Positions 9,372-18,723 of a stretch of 64,000 bases of DNA are shown here, piece by piece (the stretch's first letter is position 1; every line of letters starts with the position of its first letter). A program made the position numbers and the translations under genes. The DNA comes from Chitinophaga sp. sic0106. GTDB lineage: Bacteria; Bacteroidota; Bacteroidia; Chitinophagales; Chitinophagaceae. The notes under the pieces were generated by a model. The model was not told the DNA's origin and made no database searches. It saw nothing but the letters and a program-made list of their open reading frames with translations. The stretch spans positions 62,001 through 126,000 of the forward strand of contig NZ_JAHUWJ010000015.1 of NCBI RefSeq assembly GCF_019219075.1, written 5' to 3'.

Positions 9372-10580
9372 CTATCTCTCTATCACCTTAATAGCAATAC
9401 CCCAGCGCGAGCTTTTACGGTCCAGCTTACCCGCTACCAGGCGCCATACATCTGACAGTGAAAAAATAAGAATCAGGTGAAACATACTAATGTTGACCTG
9501 AAATACCAACGCCGACATTACCGTAAATACGATCAGCAATAAAGTCACGGAAATAATATTGAACGGCAGCTCAAAAGGCAGGAAATACCTGGGCTGCAAA
9601 GCAATGTGATAAATAAAGGACTTCCTTTTCCACTGCACCCAAACCAGGAAATAAATAAACAGGTACAAAACTACCAGGTACCAAATGCTTACAATTTGCC
9701 GCTGCGCTTGTAACTGCCAGAAAGCATTAAAGAGAATCAGCGAACCCGGCTGGGTATTTAGATAGGTATCGTGCAGGTCCTGCTTAAAATCGCCCACCAG
9801 GATATACCTGTTCTTCAGGTACAGATCAAACAGCTCCGGTGTAATATTCATAAGCGACACCAGTTCCCCTAAACCAATTTTCGTATAGCCTCCCTCTGTG
9901 AAATCATGCGCCCGCAGGTATAATTCAGGTATCTGTGTGTTAAAAGCAATACCCGCCTGCCGGAAACGAGTATAGAAGGGATGCAGCACAGCGCCACCGG
10001 GGTTCATATCCAGATACATTTGAAATGGAACCATAGTATCACCCCTGGCCCCGGTAAACGGAATTTTATATATACTTCCGGATTGCAGGCGCAAGGTAGC
10101 CGTAGCAGCACGCACACCTAATATATTCCGCTGCAACGTATCCGCTTCGTAGCTGTTAACCGCAAGAAATTTATTACCCAGGACTTTAATACCGGCTACC
10201 AGTGCACTATCGTCAGGAGTGGATATATCAAACACTACATCAGCCAATATATACCGCACCTGCTGCTGATGCGCCACTATATATGCCAACAAGTCCGCCA
10301 GGTATTTCCGGTTGGTAATTACGTCATTTGCTGAACCTTCTTCATTTAACGGCACCAGGTATTTTGCGGCCGACACATCAATAAAAATCACGGAATCCGC
10401 CGATGGCTTTCGCATTTCTGGCCCTGCGATTTTGAGCAGCTGGGTCCATTTATGCACCGTCATATCCAGCCCGTTATTGTATGGCAGCGCCATCCAGACA
10501 AAGGTGGCTGCCATCAATAAGAGCGTGTAGACATGCAAACGCAGCAGCCCTAAAAACCGCCATGCAGAAGTAAATTTCAT
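9372..10580 (-). CDS. CHASE2-like sensor membrane protein without output domain
   Basis: 402 residues. One N-terminal membrane segment (about 12-34) is followed by a periplasmic domain of about 260 residues with CHASE2-like features: SVIFIDVSA, a YILADVVFD strand near residue 115, and RYILVGDFKQDLHDTYL before the C-terminal segments. Then come three hydrophobic stretches (about 290-315, 335-360, 362-380). Usual CHASE2 proteins carry a kinase, cyclase or phosphatase after the membrane; none is here, only a short basic tail. The ATG abuts the caspase stop (TAAATG), so translation is probably coupled. It is the third gene of the peptidase operon and could sense a signal for, or anchor, the two proteases. 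Confidence 0.78.
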   Translation of the reverse strand: MKFTSAWRFLGLLRLHVYTLLLMAATFVWMALPYNNGLDMTVHKWTQLLKIAGPEMRKPSADSVIFIDVSAAKYLVPLNEEGSANDVITNRKYLADLLAYIVAHQQQVRYILADVVFDISTPDDSALVAGIKVLGNKFLAVNSYEADTLQRNILGVRAATATLRLQSGSIYKIPFTGARGDTMVPFQMYLDMNPGGAVLHPFYTRFRQAGIAFNTQIPELYLRAHDFTEGGYTKIGLGELVSLMNITPELFDLYLKNRYILVGDFKQDLHDTYLNTQPGSLILFNAFWQLQAQRQIVSIWYLVVLYLFIYFLVWVQWKRKSFIYHIALQPRYFLPFELPFNIISVTLLLIVFTVMSALVFQVNISMFHLILIFSLSDVWRLVAGKLDRKSSRWGIAIKVIER

Positions 10581-11906
10581 TTATCGGATATATGCGGCGG
10601 TATGCCTTACAGAAGAAATGCCCGAACACTTTTTCCGGTTAGGAGAATCGATTTTTTTAAGCTCCTCCCTGAATTCAACCACGTTATTGGTGCCGGGAGG
10701 TAATGTAAGCACCTTTGTCCAGAAACCATCTTCCACGAAATTATCCGGATCAGCCACACAATTTTTGTAATAACCATATGGCAATTGAACACCTATTTTG
10801 ATCGTGTATTTTGAATCGTTGAATACACTGTATGCCCTGATATAAATATGCCCGTCCGAGGTAGACTCACTATCACGACTATACTCACTCACCCGAATAA
10901 AATCCGCTGCTGGCTTAGCCGGAAGTGGCTCTTCCACCACAAATACTTCACCTTTATTGGAATAAATTTTACCATATAGCAGGTTGCGCTTCATAAAGCC
11001 TTCCGCATCTGCTACTGACGCAAACTGTTGACTGCCTTTGGTTCCACGTTGATCTACATAGTAATAGTATTTCTTTTCCACCACAACCGGGGCAGGTATC
11101 TCATTGGTTTTAGGGAGAAAATAAAAATCGCTCCGGATACTGCTGTTTTTAAACGGCGTTTGTAAGTCGTTGGTAAGCGTAGCCACATCATTGGTTACAT
11201 TGTTGAACACCTGGTCGATGGTGAGTCCTGGCTTCACAATTTCCTGTTTGAGGTAGTAAGTAAATACACCATTCGGGAGATTGTAATTGCCTCCATCCTG
11301 TGCGGTGGAGCCGGGCAGGGCGGCAAACGCGATATAAGTACCTTTTGGGGCCGACATGGTAGCCAGTCCCGGGCTGCTGGCACTCCTGGACCAGCTCCGC
11401 GAAAAAGGATTATCCCGGCATGCATCCAGGATAAGCAACTTCATACGCACTCGCTTTTCATCCATATTTCCCAGTACCTGGTTTACATTCAAGGTATTAA
11501 ATTGTGCATCGGTAGCGGAATTCAGCGTAGCGCCAACAGGAATCAGATAGTTCTGTCCATTGATCTCGATGCCATGGCCGGCGTAATAAAATACGGCCAT
11601 ATCATTACCGCTGATGGAGTTATACCATTCCGTGAGGTTGGTAAGCAGGGTACGTAAGTCATTATTTTTAAGGAGGGTCACTTCAAAGCCAAGGCGGGTG
11701 AGCACTTCCGACATATCATTGGCATCATTGAGTGTATTATCCAGGTTTCTGCCTTTTTCATAATCACTCATCCCTATCACCACTGCTTTGCGCTTCTGGC
11801 CGGTGGGATTTTCTGCAGGAACTTTTATTACACGGAAGTTCCTGGTTTGCGCTGATACAACTAAGGCAAACAGCATACACAAACACATAATTATCAGGTA
11901 ACGCAT
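10581..11906 (-). CDS. Secreted caspase-like cysteine peptidase (C14)
   Basis: 441 residues with a signal peptide ending near VVSAQ (residue 20). The peptidase domain covers about residues 38-250: KRKAVVIGMSDYE, the His motif FYYAGHG (His111) and the Cys motif LLILDACRDNP (Cys163), so both catalytic residues are present. The loop NPFSRSW after the Cys is typical of bacterial C14 enzymes, and GTYIAFAALPGSTAQDG is a substrate-pocket strand. The C-terminal 190 residues are a separate domain I do not recognise (repeated Tyr, KKYYYYVDQRG). It is expected in the periplasm. It lies 20 bp after the papain-like gene and directly abuts the CHASE2 gene. Confidence 0.9.
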   Translation of the reverse strand: MRYLIIMCLCMLFALVVSAQTRNFRVIKVPAENPTGQKRKAVVIGMSDYEKGRNLDNTLNDANDMSEVLTRLGFEVTLLKNNDLRTLLTNLTEWYNSISGNDMAVFYYAGHGIEINGQNYLIPVGATLNSATDAQFNTLNVNQVLGNMDEKRVRMKLLILDACRDNPFSRSWSRSASSPGLATMSAPKGTYIAFAALPGSTAQDGGNYNLPNGVFTYYLKQEIVKPGLTIDQVFNNVTNDVATLTNDLQTPFKNSSIRSDFYFLPKTNEIPAPVVVEKKYYYYVDQRGTKGSQQFASVADAEGFMKRNLLYGKIYSNKGEVFVVEEPLPAKPAADFIRVSEYSRDSESTSDGHIYIRAYSVFNDSKYTIKIGVQLPYGYYKNCVADPDNFVEDGFWTKVLTLPPGTNNVVEFREELKKIDSPNRKKCSGISSVRHTAAYIR

Positions 11907-11926
11907 ATGGGGGTTATTTTCAGGGT

Positions 11927-13849
11927 CTATTGATGTTTAAAACCGATAAAAACCGGCACAGCAGTGCGTTTAGCGGATGCTGCATCAAATGAAATTTTAT
12001 TTTTATCGAATGCTACCTCTTCGTCATTCACAATCCTGCCGGCTAGCGCTTCTTTTACCGCTTTCACAAAGCTCTTGCTGGAATTTTGCAGACTGCTTTT
12101 GATCACGTTCATATCCAGTGGTTCCTTAGAGTAGATCACGCAGAGATAATCTTCTCCGGGTGTTTCATCCATTTGAATATAATGGCTTTCATCCGGGATG
12201 CTCACTTTCACTTCGGAGCGGAAGTCGAGCAGGGCGGAAATATTCCTGGATTCATCCGGAAACAGCTGTACTACCGGGCTGCGTTTGGCATCGGTACCCA
12301 GCAGGTATACATATGCGGGCTGGGCGCTGGTAAACTGCAAGCGAAAATTAGTATTGGAAGGATACGCCTCTGCGATATTGTAAGTCATTTCATCTACATT
12401 GGTGAGTCGCAGGCCGCGCACGCCATTTTCATTTCTTACAGCTTTCATATCGTTGCCATTGGCCAGTACCAGGCTGAAGGAGCCCGATAATTTTTTCAGG
12501 GTATCAACCACGATTACCGGTGTTATAGTATCCGCAGGCACCAGTGGCTGTGGTTTCACCTCGTCATATACGGCAATGGCTGCACGCAGTATTCTCCGGA
12601 GGTCCGCATATTTCACGTGTATAAACCCACCGTTACCCCAGAACGGGCTCCAGCTGTTGAGGATTTCCACCGCGCCTTCTCCGTTTGAAAAGTTGTCGTC
12701 ATAACCGATGATGCAGATGGCATGGCCACCCAAATGATTATCAAAAACGCCGTTCCAGACTTTGCCTTTAAAGGTGCCATAGCAGTCGATTGCCGCGATG
12801 ATGGGCTTTTTCTGACTGATAGCAGTTTTAATATTAAATAGTGTTTTCTTAAACTCTTCTTCTGGTGCGTTGGCGCCATAGCGCTCATTCAGCGCCTGAA
12901 AATCCTTGATGGTATAGTTCATCGCTGCGGTACGGTAAGGTTGCAGGTTGGCGTTGCAGCTGAAATTCAGATCGCTCAGGAAAGGAACACCGCTGGTTTT
13001 CATCAGTTGCACTGCCCTGGAAATGGAGGCGCCTTTGGAGCAGTTGAGGTCATCGCTGTCTTTGATTTGCTCGTATATAAAAGTGGGTGAAAATGCCTGG
13101 TTGGTGATGTCATTGGTGGCGGTGAGGTTGTTGCGCACGGCCCAGGAAATGGTCCTGGTACCGTAGGCTGCCGACCAGCCAACACAGGTGCCAAAGCGGC
13201 CCTGGTCGCCCGGGATGGGACAATATTTTTTCAGGGAAGCGGCGTTCGGCAGGTAGTCCCTGGTTTTCACGCTGGCCATTTTCGGAATCGCCTCAAACGC
13301 TGCGGCAGTAAGTGTATTACCGGTGCTGGCATTCACCTGAAAACCGTATTTGGTTTGTAGTATTTCTCCTATTGCTGTCCAGTAGGGAGATGTAAAAGTT
13401 GCCACGCAATAAGGGCTGATGTAGGTAAACACCAGTTCGGAAATATTGCCTGCATGAGCTCCCAGCAAACGGCATAGAGAATCTACCAGCTGCACCTGTT
13501 GCTGCGCGCCGTATTCGGCCTGATACGCTCTGGTGCCCAGCGTAGCCACGGAATTTTTGTGGATGGTAGCTGCCACCAGCTGCATCAACTCCGATTTTGG
13601 CTGCTGCTGATAATCTTTATACCGGATCACACAAACACCCTTAGGTGATAACAGATGTACTTCCGGGCTTACCATTCCATTTGGCCGGAATAACAATACC
13701 GCATTGTTTTTGATATTATCTCCCTTCTTTACTGGCTGGGAGTTTTCCAGCATAATATTTCCCTTTACGGCGATGACAATATTCTGGCTATGTAATGGAG
13801 GGATGACTACAAACAAACACAGAATAAACAGGAGTGCTGCATACTTCAT
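11927..13849 (-). CDS. Secreted papain-like peptidase (C1) with DUF4384-like C-terminus
   Basis: 640 residues with a signal peptide (about 1-21, PPLHSQ). Residues 22-75 resemble a FecR-like beta domain (VAVKGNIMLE...KKGDNIK). The C1 peptidase domain runs from about 195 to 430 with all catalytic residues: Cys222 in DQGRFGTCVGWS, His376 in LGGHAICIIGYDD and Asn398 in ILNSWSPFWG. Residues about 455-600 fit a DUF4384-like domain (FRLQFTSAQPAYVYLLG, VQLFPDES, EDYLCVIYSKEPLD), a beta module often found with caspases and kinases. No papain-type propeptide with ERFNIN motif is evident. It is first in the minus-strand operon with the caspase and CHASE2 genes, so the three likely act together in the cell envelope. 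Confidence 0.9.
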   Translation of the reverse strand: MKYAALLFILCLFVVIPPLHSQNIVIAVKGNIMLENSQPVKKGDNIKNNAVLLFRPNGMVSPEVHLLSPKGVCVIRYKDYQQQPKSELMQLVAATIHKNSVATLGTRAYQAEYGAQQQVQLVDSLCRLLGAHAGNISELVFTYISPYCVATFTSPYWTAIGEILQTKYGFQVNASTGNTLTAAAFEAIPKMASVKTRDYLPNAASLKKYCPIPGDQGRFGTCVGWSAAYGTRTISWAVRNNLTATNDITNQAFSPTFIYEQIKDSDDLNCSKGASISRAVQLMKTSGVPFLSDLNFSCNANLQPYRTAAMNYTIKDFQALNERYGANAPEEEFKKTLFNIKTAISQKKPIIAAIDCYGTFKGKVWNGVFDNHLGGHAICIIGYDDNFSNGEGAVEILNSWSPFWGNGGFIHVKYADLRRILRAAIAVYDEVKPQPLVPADTITPVIVVDTLKKLSGSFSLVLANGNDMKAVRNENGVRGLRLTNVDEMTYNIAEAYPSNTNFRLQFTSAQPAYVYLLGTDAKRSPVVQLFPDESRNISALLDFRSEVKVSIPDESHYIQMDETPGEDYLCVIYSKEPLDMNVIKSSLQNSSKSFVKAVKEALAGRIVNDEEVAFDKNKISFDAASAKRTAVPVFIGFKHQ

Positions 13850-14015
13850 GACTGGTATATTTGGATATGATTTTTGGGGGACGTGACACTATTATTTTAC
13901 GCGCACGTTTTCATTTTTGGAATTAATTTTTATCTCGTACAGAATTCACACAACACAAAAATAGCGGTTTTCCTGATATCACTTCATAATTGTTTGGTGA
14001 ACGGGTTGTTAACAA

Positions 14016-14044
14016 ACAATCCCCACCGGGATGGTGAGGATTGT
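14016..14044 (-). terminator. Terminator hairpin after S41 peptidase
   Basis: A 12-bp stem with one mismatch (ACAATCCCCACC / GGTGAGGATTGT) and a 5-nt loop lies 24 bp after the S41 stop on the minus strand, followed there by a T-rich run. The rest of 13850-14067 holds no gene; it is the promoter side of the peptidase operon, with a -7-like box (TATTTTTG on the minus strand, 13956-13963). Confidence 0.65.
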
Positions 14045-14067
14045 ATAAAATTGCTGTTGCCTGCCGG

Positions 14068-15621
14068 CTACTTTTTCTCTCTGATTAATCGCAGCACATA
14101 TTCCATCTGCGTATCTTTTCCGTTCATAAAATCGGCGTAGCTGGGCCATACTTCATAGTCCGGCATAGTACCGCGGCCTTCCGGCTGATTAGGTTTTACC
14201 GGCGCATCCTGGGTAACGGCTACCATAGAGAACTGCGTTTTTATTTTGGAATTCGGCAGTTCATATACCAGTGGAGCGTGACCGTTATGATAGTAATAAC
14301 CACCTACGGTTTCCACACCCACGATGGTGGTATTTCTGGCGTATGCCCGTACCAGTGAGGCCAGGTGTGAGGCTGCTGAGGCGGTATTTTCATCTATCAG
14401 TAAATACAGATGGCCTTTGTAGGCAGGCTGCTTGGGATGGTATACCGGGTTGATCTTCGGGTTTTGCATACTCTTGCCATCCTTGTAAGGCAGGTAGGTT
14501 TCCTGCAGATACTGAAGGCCTGCTTTGATTTCCTCCGCGCTGTATTTCTGACTGGCGCTTACTCCCCAGAAATACTGTGAAAAAGGTATTGCATCCCGGT
14601 TAAAGGAAATATAGGCAGATTCATTTTCTTTGAAGTCATGGTCGGTCAGGTACATCATCGGTTGCTCGAAGTTAGGATCGCTGCCACCTGGATTACTTCT
14701 GATATCGATCACCAGGTTAGGCACTGCCTGTTTATCCAGCTGTTGGAAGATGCTATCTACCCACCTGGCATATCCCGGGAATGCCGGATCATCTGATCCC
14801 CAGGCCATGCTGAAAATACGGAAGTTAAGCAGGCCGGTTTTATCATCCAGCATACGGAAGCTATATTTCGGCTGCACGTTATAGTCGATAATACTATCCA
14901 GCTTAGCGCTGTAGCGGCCCACGAGGTTTTGCTTGCGCGTTTCCAGGGTCACTGCCGGCAGTGTGGCAGATTTCACTTCGTTGGAATTGGGTGGCGTGAA
15001 CGTGAGTACGAATTGGTTGTGTATACCATATTCCAGGAGGTAGCGCACACCGTAGGCGCGACTCACACTGCCCGACAACTTCTGCGTGGTCGTATAGCCG
15101 TCGCCGGTAAGGTATTTATAGAACGACTGCATCAGGGTAGTATCCCTGACACCGTTGATACTCAGGATTCGGGAGCCGGCAGGGATTTCAGGTAGCTGCT
15201 GGTTGAAAATCATTTTGCCTTCCAGGTACTTCAGGTCATAAGGAAAAAAGCCCTGCGAGCGGTTAAGATACTTGAACAGGTCCGCGCCCACCTCGGTGTA
15301 GTTATGGCAGCTGCCCTCAAAATCAGTGAGCTGGAGGATGATCTTAAAAAATCCTGTTATCGGCAATGGCTTTTTAACAGCCGCATAGGCCCATTTATAA
15401 ATGCTGTCAGTTTCCTTTTTGGAATGATAACGGTATATGCCTGAATTGGCTTTTTCGCGGATATCGCGGAACAACTTCAGGTCCGCCTGCATTTCTTTGG
15501 GTTGCAGCATCCTGTTATAGATTTTAAGGCTATCAGTTGCCGGCGCAGGTTTGGTTTGGGCTACAGCTGTAACTGCCGGCAGTTGGGCGGCGAGCAGTAC
15601 AAGCAAAACTAGTTTTCTCAT
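14068..15621 (-). CDS. Secreted S41-family (tail-specific protease-like) peptidase
   Basis: 517 residues with a signal peptide (to about residue 22, VTAVAQ). The N-terminal half (to about 290) is helical plus a small beta region with a PDZ-like strand (GSRILSINGVRD). The C-terminal S41 core has LVIDIRSNPGGSD and the nucleophile motif DENTASAASHL (Ser near residue 415), with a loop ARNTTIVGVETVGG after it. S41 enzymes in Bacteroidota are periplasmic serine peptidases that cut C-terminal tails. It stands alone between the peptidase operon and the AraC gene; substrate unknown. Confidence 0.88.
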   Translation of the reverse strand: MRKLVLLVLLAAQLPAVTAVAQTKPAPATDSLKIYNRMLQPKEMQADLKLFRDIREKANSGIYRYHSKKETDSIYKWAYAAVKKPLPITGFFKIILQLTDFEGSCHNYTEVGADLFKYLNRSQGFFPYDLKYLEGKMIFNQQLPEIPAGSRILSINGVRDTTLMQSFYKYLTGDGYTTTQKLSGSVSRAYGVRYLLEYGIHNQFVLTFTPPNSNEVKSATLPAVTLETRKQNLVGRYSAKLDSIIDYNVQPKYSFRMLDDKTGLLNFRIFSMAWGSDDPAFPGYARWVDSIFQQLDKQAVPNLVIDIRSNPGGSDPNFEQPMMYLTDHDFKENESAYISFNRDAIPFSQYFWGVSASQKYSAEEIKAGLQYLQETYLPYKDGKSMQNPKINPVYHPKQPAYKGHLYLLIDENTASAASHLASLVRAYARNTTIVGVETVGGYYYHNGHAPLVYELPNSKIKTQFSMVAVTQDAPVKPNQPEGRGTMPDYEVWPSYADFMNGKDTQMEYVLRLIREKK

Positions 15622-15672
15622 AAATCGTTGCTGCGTTTTGCAGAATTGGTTGAAATGTTATACTGCAAGCTA

Positions 15673-15680
15673 CAAAACTA
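15673..15680 (-). promoter_or_regulatory. -7 box of Bacteroidota-type promoter, S41 gene
   Basis: TAGTTTTG on the minus strand fits TAnnTTTG, 52 bp upstream of the S41 start. No clear -33 TTTG was found at the usual distance. Confidence 0.45.
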
Positions 15681-15704
15681 ATCCCTTCAGCACAATATTT
15701 ATTC

Positions 15705-16577
15705 CTACTCCACCAGCCTGAGTTTATAATCCCGTGGCGCCATCCCTTTTATTTTTCTGAAGTAGCGGTTAAAATTGGTGAGCGTGTTAAATCCGCAGGT
15801 TGCCGCAATTACACCGATGGAGTGCTGATCCGCAGCAATAAGTTTACAGGCATGCGCGATGCGGACCTCATTCACGAAGTCCACAAACGTTTTTTGGGTG
15901 CGGGATTTAAAGTAACGGCAAAATGCCTGCTTGTTCATGAATGCCAGGGCAGCGGCTTCGTCCAGGCTAAGCGTATCCGAAAAGTTAGCGAAAATGTATT
16001 TGAATACCCGGTCCATTTTTTCATTATCCTTGTTGGAGTAGGTATTAACGTACCCGGCACCTGCCAGCTGTTCATATTCCGCAGTCGCAGTTAGCAGCTG
16101 CAATACTTCCAGCAATAAAATCAATTTCGCCGGCCCGGGTGGCTGGTCGGCCATCCTTAACAATAACTGTTTCAGGTCCTCTTTCGTTTGCCCATAGAAT
16201 TTCATCCCTCTCCTCGCCAGCTCCAGGCAGGTGGCGATTTTTTTCACACTAAAAAACGGCGATAAGAGTTCAGTAAGTTTACCGGCATGAAAAAACAGGG
16301 CTACCGATTTAGCTGGCGTTCCTGTTGTGATTTCCTTATCCCCTGTACGGTTATACCATACATGTGGAATATCCGGCCCCAGGAGGGTCAGTTCTCCCGG
16401 TTCAAAATTTTCTACACAATCCCCTACTACCTTATGCCCTGCACCCTGCACGATATAGGTCATCTGGCACTCCGCATGAAAATGAAACTCGGTGGTAAAA
16501 AACGGGCGCTCAATCAACCGGGTGGTAAACACCTCATTTTCCAGTCCCTCTAATACCTTGGCATATACAGGCTTCAT
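15705..16577 (-). CDS. AraC-family regulator, probably of the fucose cluster
   Basis: 290 residues. The N-terminal cupin sensor (about 15-150) has FHFHAECQMTYIVQGAG and FEPGELTLLGPDIPHVWYN. The C-terminal AraC domain has two helix-turn-helix units (LSLDEAAALAFMNKQAFCRY and IGVIAATCGFNTLTNFNRYF). The cupin of this kind usually binds a sugar or uronate. It is divergent from the SDR/fuconate dehydratase/symporter/fucosidase operon at 16699 across about 120 bp, so it is the likely L-fucose-responsive activator. The effector is inferred from context only. Confidence 0.9.
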   Translation of the reverse strand: MKPVYAKVLEGLENEVFTTRLIERPFFTTEFHFHAECQMTYIVQGAGHKVVGDCVENFEPGELTLLGPDIPHVWYNRTGDKEITTGTPAKSVALFFHAGKLTELLSPFFSVKKIATCLELARRGMKFYGQTKEDLKQLLLRMADQPPGPAKLILLLEVLQLLTATAEYEQLAGAGYVNTYSNKDNEKMDRVFKYIFANFSDTLSLDEAAALAFMNKQAFCRYFKSRTQKTFVDFVNEVRIAHACKLIAADQHSIGVIAATCGFNTLTNFNRYFRKIKGMAPRDYKLRLVE

Positions 16578-16643
16578 ATTAGCACTTATTTAAACCCTAT
16601 TCATACATTTTGCTAATATAAGCCCAAAAATCATCACTTCCCG

Positions 16644-16676
16644 TTTAAAATTGCATCACATTTGTCCATACTTTCG
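16644..16676 (+). promoter_or_regulatory. Probable promoter of the fucose operon
   Basis: TTTA at 16644-16647 and TACTTTCG at 16669-16676 resemble the Bacteroidota -33/-7 pair (TTTG, TAnnTTTG) with 21-bp spacing. It implies a transcript start near 16683 and excludes the upstream TTG 16651 as a start codon. Confidence 0.45.
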
Positions 16677-16698
16677 TAACAGTTTCACGTTTACAGCT

Positions 16699-17466
16699 AT
16701 GCACATGCTACATCAAAAGATCATATTACTTACCGGAGGTGCTGCAGGCATTGGGTGGGCCTGTGCTCAGGCCTATGCGGCCAATGGAGCAACCGTATGC
16801 ATTGCCGACAAACAAGCGATTTCGCCGGCGCAAATGGCTGTATTGGGCAGCGGACATCTCTACCTGCCTTGCGATGTGAGCAAGGAAACAGCCGTAAAAG
16901 AAGCAATTGCACAGGTAATAAATACCTACGGCCGTCTTGATGCGATTCATAACAATGCTGGCATCACCCATCCTTCCAAACCCTTACACGACACTACAGA
17001 TGAGGAATGGGACCTGTTGTTCCAGGTGAACCTGAAGAGCATACTGTACACTGTACGTCATGGCATCCAGCATCTCACCAAAACAAAAGGCTGCATTTTA
17101 AATACCAGCTCTATGGTAGGCGACATAGGGCAGGACAACCACGCCGCCTACGTAGCCACCAAAGGGGGTGTAAATGCCCTTACAAAAGCGATGGCGCTCG
17201 ATTACGCCCCTTTAGGCATCCGCGTAAATGCCATTAGTCCGGCAGCCGTTAAAACGGAGGCTCTGGATGCCTGGAGCAAAGCGCAGCCTGGCCACGCTGC
17301 CATCCAACAATACCTGGATCACCTCCATCCCCTTGGCAAAATGCCGGAAGGCGATGTGATTGCCGATACGGCCGTGTTTCTGCTCAGTCATGCCGCCCGG
17401 TTTATTACCGGCTGTATCATGCCGGTAAGCGGAGGCGCTGAACTAGGCTACCGTACTATACTTTAA
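16699..17466 (+). CDS. SDR dehydrogenase, probable L-fucose or 2-keto-3-deoxy-L-fuconate dehydrogenase
   Basis: About 255 residues from ATG 16699 (MHMLHQKIILLTGG); the longer frame from TTG 16651 runs through the promoter. Classical SDR: cofactor loop TGGAAGIG, NNAG, catalytic Ser in NTSSMVGD and the YVATK pair, plus the C-terminal GCIMPVSGG. The cofactor is probably NAD(P). Because it precedes a gene for L-fuconate dehydratase in an operon with a fucosidase, it most likely oxidises L-fucose (first step) or 2-keto-3-deoxy-L-fuconate (after the dehydratase). The sequence alone does not decide between them. Confidence 0.85.
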   Translation: MHMLHQKIILLTGGAAGIGWACAQAYAANGATVCIADKQAISPAQMAVLGSGHLYLPCDVSKETAVKEAIAQVINTYGRLDAIHNNAGITHPSKPLHDTTDEEWDLLFQVNLKSILYTVRHGIQHLTKTKGCILNTSSMVGDIGQDNHAAYVATKGGVNALTKAMALDYAPLGIRVNAISPAAVKTEALDAWSKAQPGHAAIQQYLDHLHPLGKMPEGDVIADTAVFLLSHAARFITGCIMPVSGGAELGYRTIL

Positions 17467-17487
17467 AGCAAAATATTCCTGAAATAA

Positions 17488-18714
17488 ATGATCGCAAAAG
17501 TAACAATCAGCGACCGGCGGTTTGCACTCGCAAAAGGCGCCGGCAGCGACGCCGTGCACAGAGATCCGGTATACTCCTATGCTGTTACACAGCTCACAGA
17601 CGAACAACACCTTACCTCCAGCGGACTCGCCTTCACCGTAGGCGCCGGCAATGAACTGGTGTGCAGCGCCGCTAAATTTTATGCGGACACCCTGGTGGGC
17701 AGAAATGTGGAAGAACTCATGGCCGATTTTGGTACCTGGTTCAGAAACGCCTCCAATGAACAGCAATTCCGGTGGCTGGGACCACATAAAGGCATCGTAC
17801 ACCTGGGCCTGGCCAGCGTTACCAACGCCTGCTTTGACCTGTGGGCCAAACAAAAACAGGTGCCTCTCTGGAAACTCCTGATCGACTTATCACCAGAGGA
17901 AATTGTGAATACCCTGGACCTCTCCTACCTCGAGGATGTACTCACCCGCGAAGAAGCCATAGCAATGCTTCAGGAGCAGCAGGCTACCAAACAGGAAAGG
18001 ATGAAGATCCTCACCCAGGGCTACCCTGGCTATGATACTTCAGTAGGCTGGTTTAATTATAACAATGAACAGGTACGCGAAAACTGTAAAAAAGCCATCG
18101 ATGCAGGCTTCAATGCCATGAAGCTGAAAGTAGGCGCCACCGATGCTGCCAGGGATATTGAACGTGCTAATATTGTGCGGGAAGTAGCGGGTGCCGACAG
18201 AAAAGTGATGCTCGACGCCAACCAGCAATGGACCTTACCGCAGGCGATTGCTATTTGTGAGCAGCTAAAACAAATGAATCCTTACTGGATCGAAGAGCCC
18301 ACTCACCCTGATGATATCCTGGCGCATCAAACGCTGGCTAAACAGATTGCACCATTAAAGCTGGCGCTGGGTGAGCATGTACCTAACCGCATCCTCTTTA
18401 AAAATTACTTACAGACGGGCTGCGCTTCTTTCATGCAGGTAGACGCCGTGCGGGTAGGTGGGGTAAGTGAATTTATCACCGTCAGTTTGCTATGCAAAAA
18501 ATTCGGCGTACCGGTTGTGCCACACGTAGGTGATATGGGACAGCTACACCAGCACCTGGTGCTGTTCAATCATATTGCCATGGGACATGAAGCATTGTTC
18601 CTGGAGCACATCCCACATCTTAAACCGTATTTCACACAGCCTGTGCACATCGAAAACGGCGTGTATGTAACACCGATGGAGGCAGGCAGCAGTTGCGATC
18701 TCTTACCGGCCTAA
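17488..18714 (+). CDS. L-fuconate dehydratase (enolase superfamily)
   Basis: 408 residues, slightly shorter than characterised fuconate dehydratases (about 440). The N-terminal capping domain holds FRWLGPHKGIVHLGLASV, close to the fuconate dehydratase pattern. In the barrel, KLK (Lys212, Lys214) carries the acid/base lysine, the metal ligands are Asp243 (MLDANQQW), Glu269 or Glu270 (WIEEPTHPDD) and Glu296 (GEH), and His346 lies in VPHVGDMGQLHQH. The C-terminus FLEHIPHLKPYF is also typical of this group. It dehydrates L-fuconate to 2-keto-3-deoxy-L-fuconate with Mg2+ in the cytoplasm. It lies 21 bp after the SDR and 9 bp before the symporter. Confidence 0.92.
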   Translation: MIAKVTISDRRFALAKGAGSDAVHRDPVYSYAVTQLTDEQHLTSSGLAFTVGAGNELVCSAAKFYADTLVGRNVEELMADFGTWFRNASNEQQFRWLGPHKGIVHLGLASVTNACFDLWAKQKQVPLWKLLIDLSPEEIVNTLDLSYLEDVLTREEAIAMLQEQQATKQERMKILTQGYPGYDTSVGWFNYNNEQVRENCKKAIDAGFNAMKLKVGATDAARDIERANIVREVAGADRKVMLDANQQWTLPQAIAICEQLKQMNPYWIEEPTHPDDILAHQTLAKQIAPLKLALGEHVPNRILFKNYLQTGCASFMQVDAVRVGGVSEFITVSLLCKKFGVPVVPHVGDMGQLHQHLVLFNHIAMGHEALFLEHIPHLKPYFTQPVHIENGVYVTPMEAGSSCDLLPA

Positions 18715-18723
18715 TACTTTAAT

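Noticed and set aside
9249-9455. Open frame over the end of the YCII gene and its terminator
   Set aside because: It overlaps the real gene in another frame and runs through the terminator hairpin.
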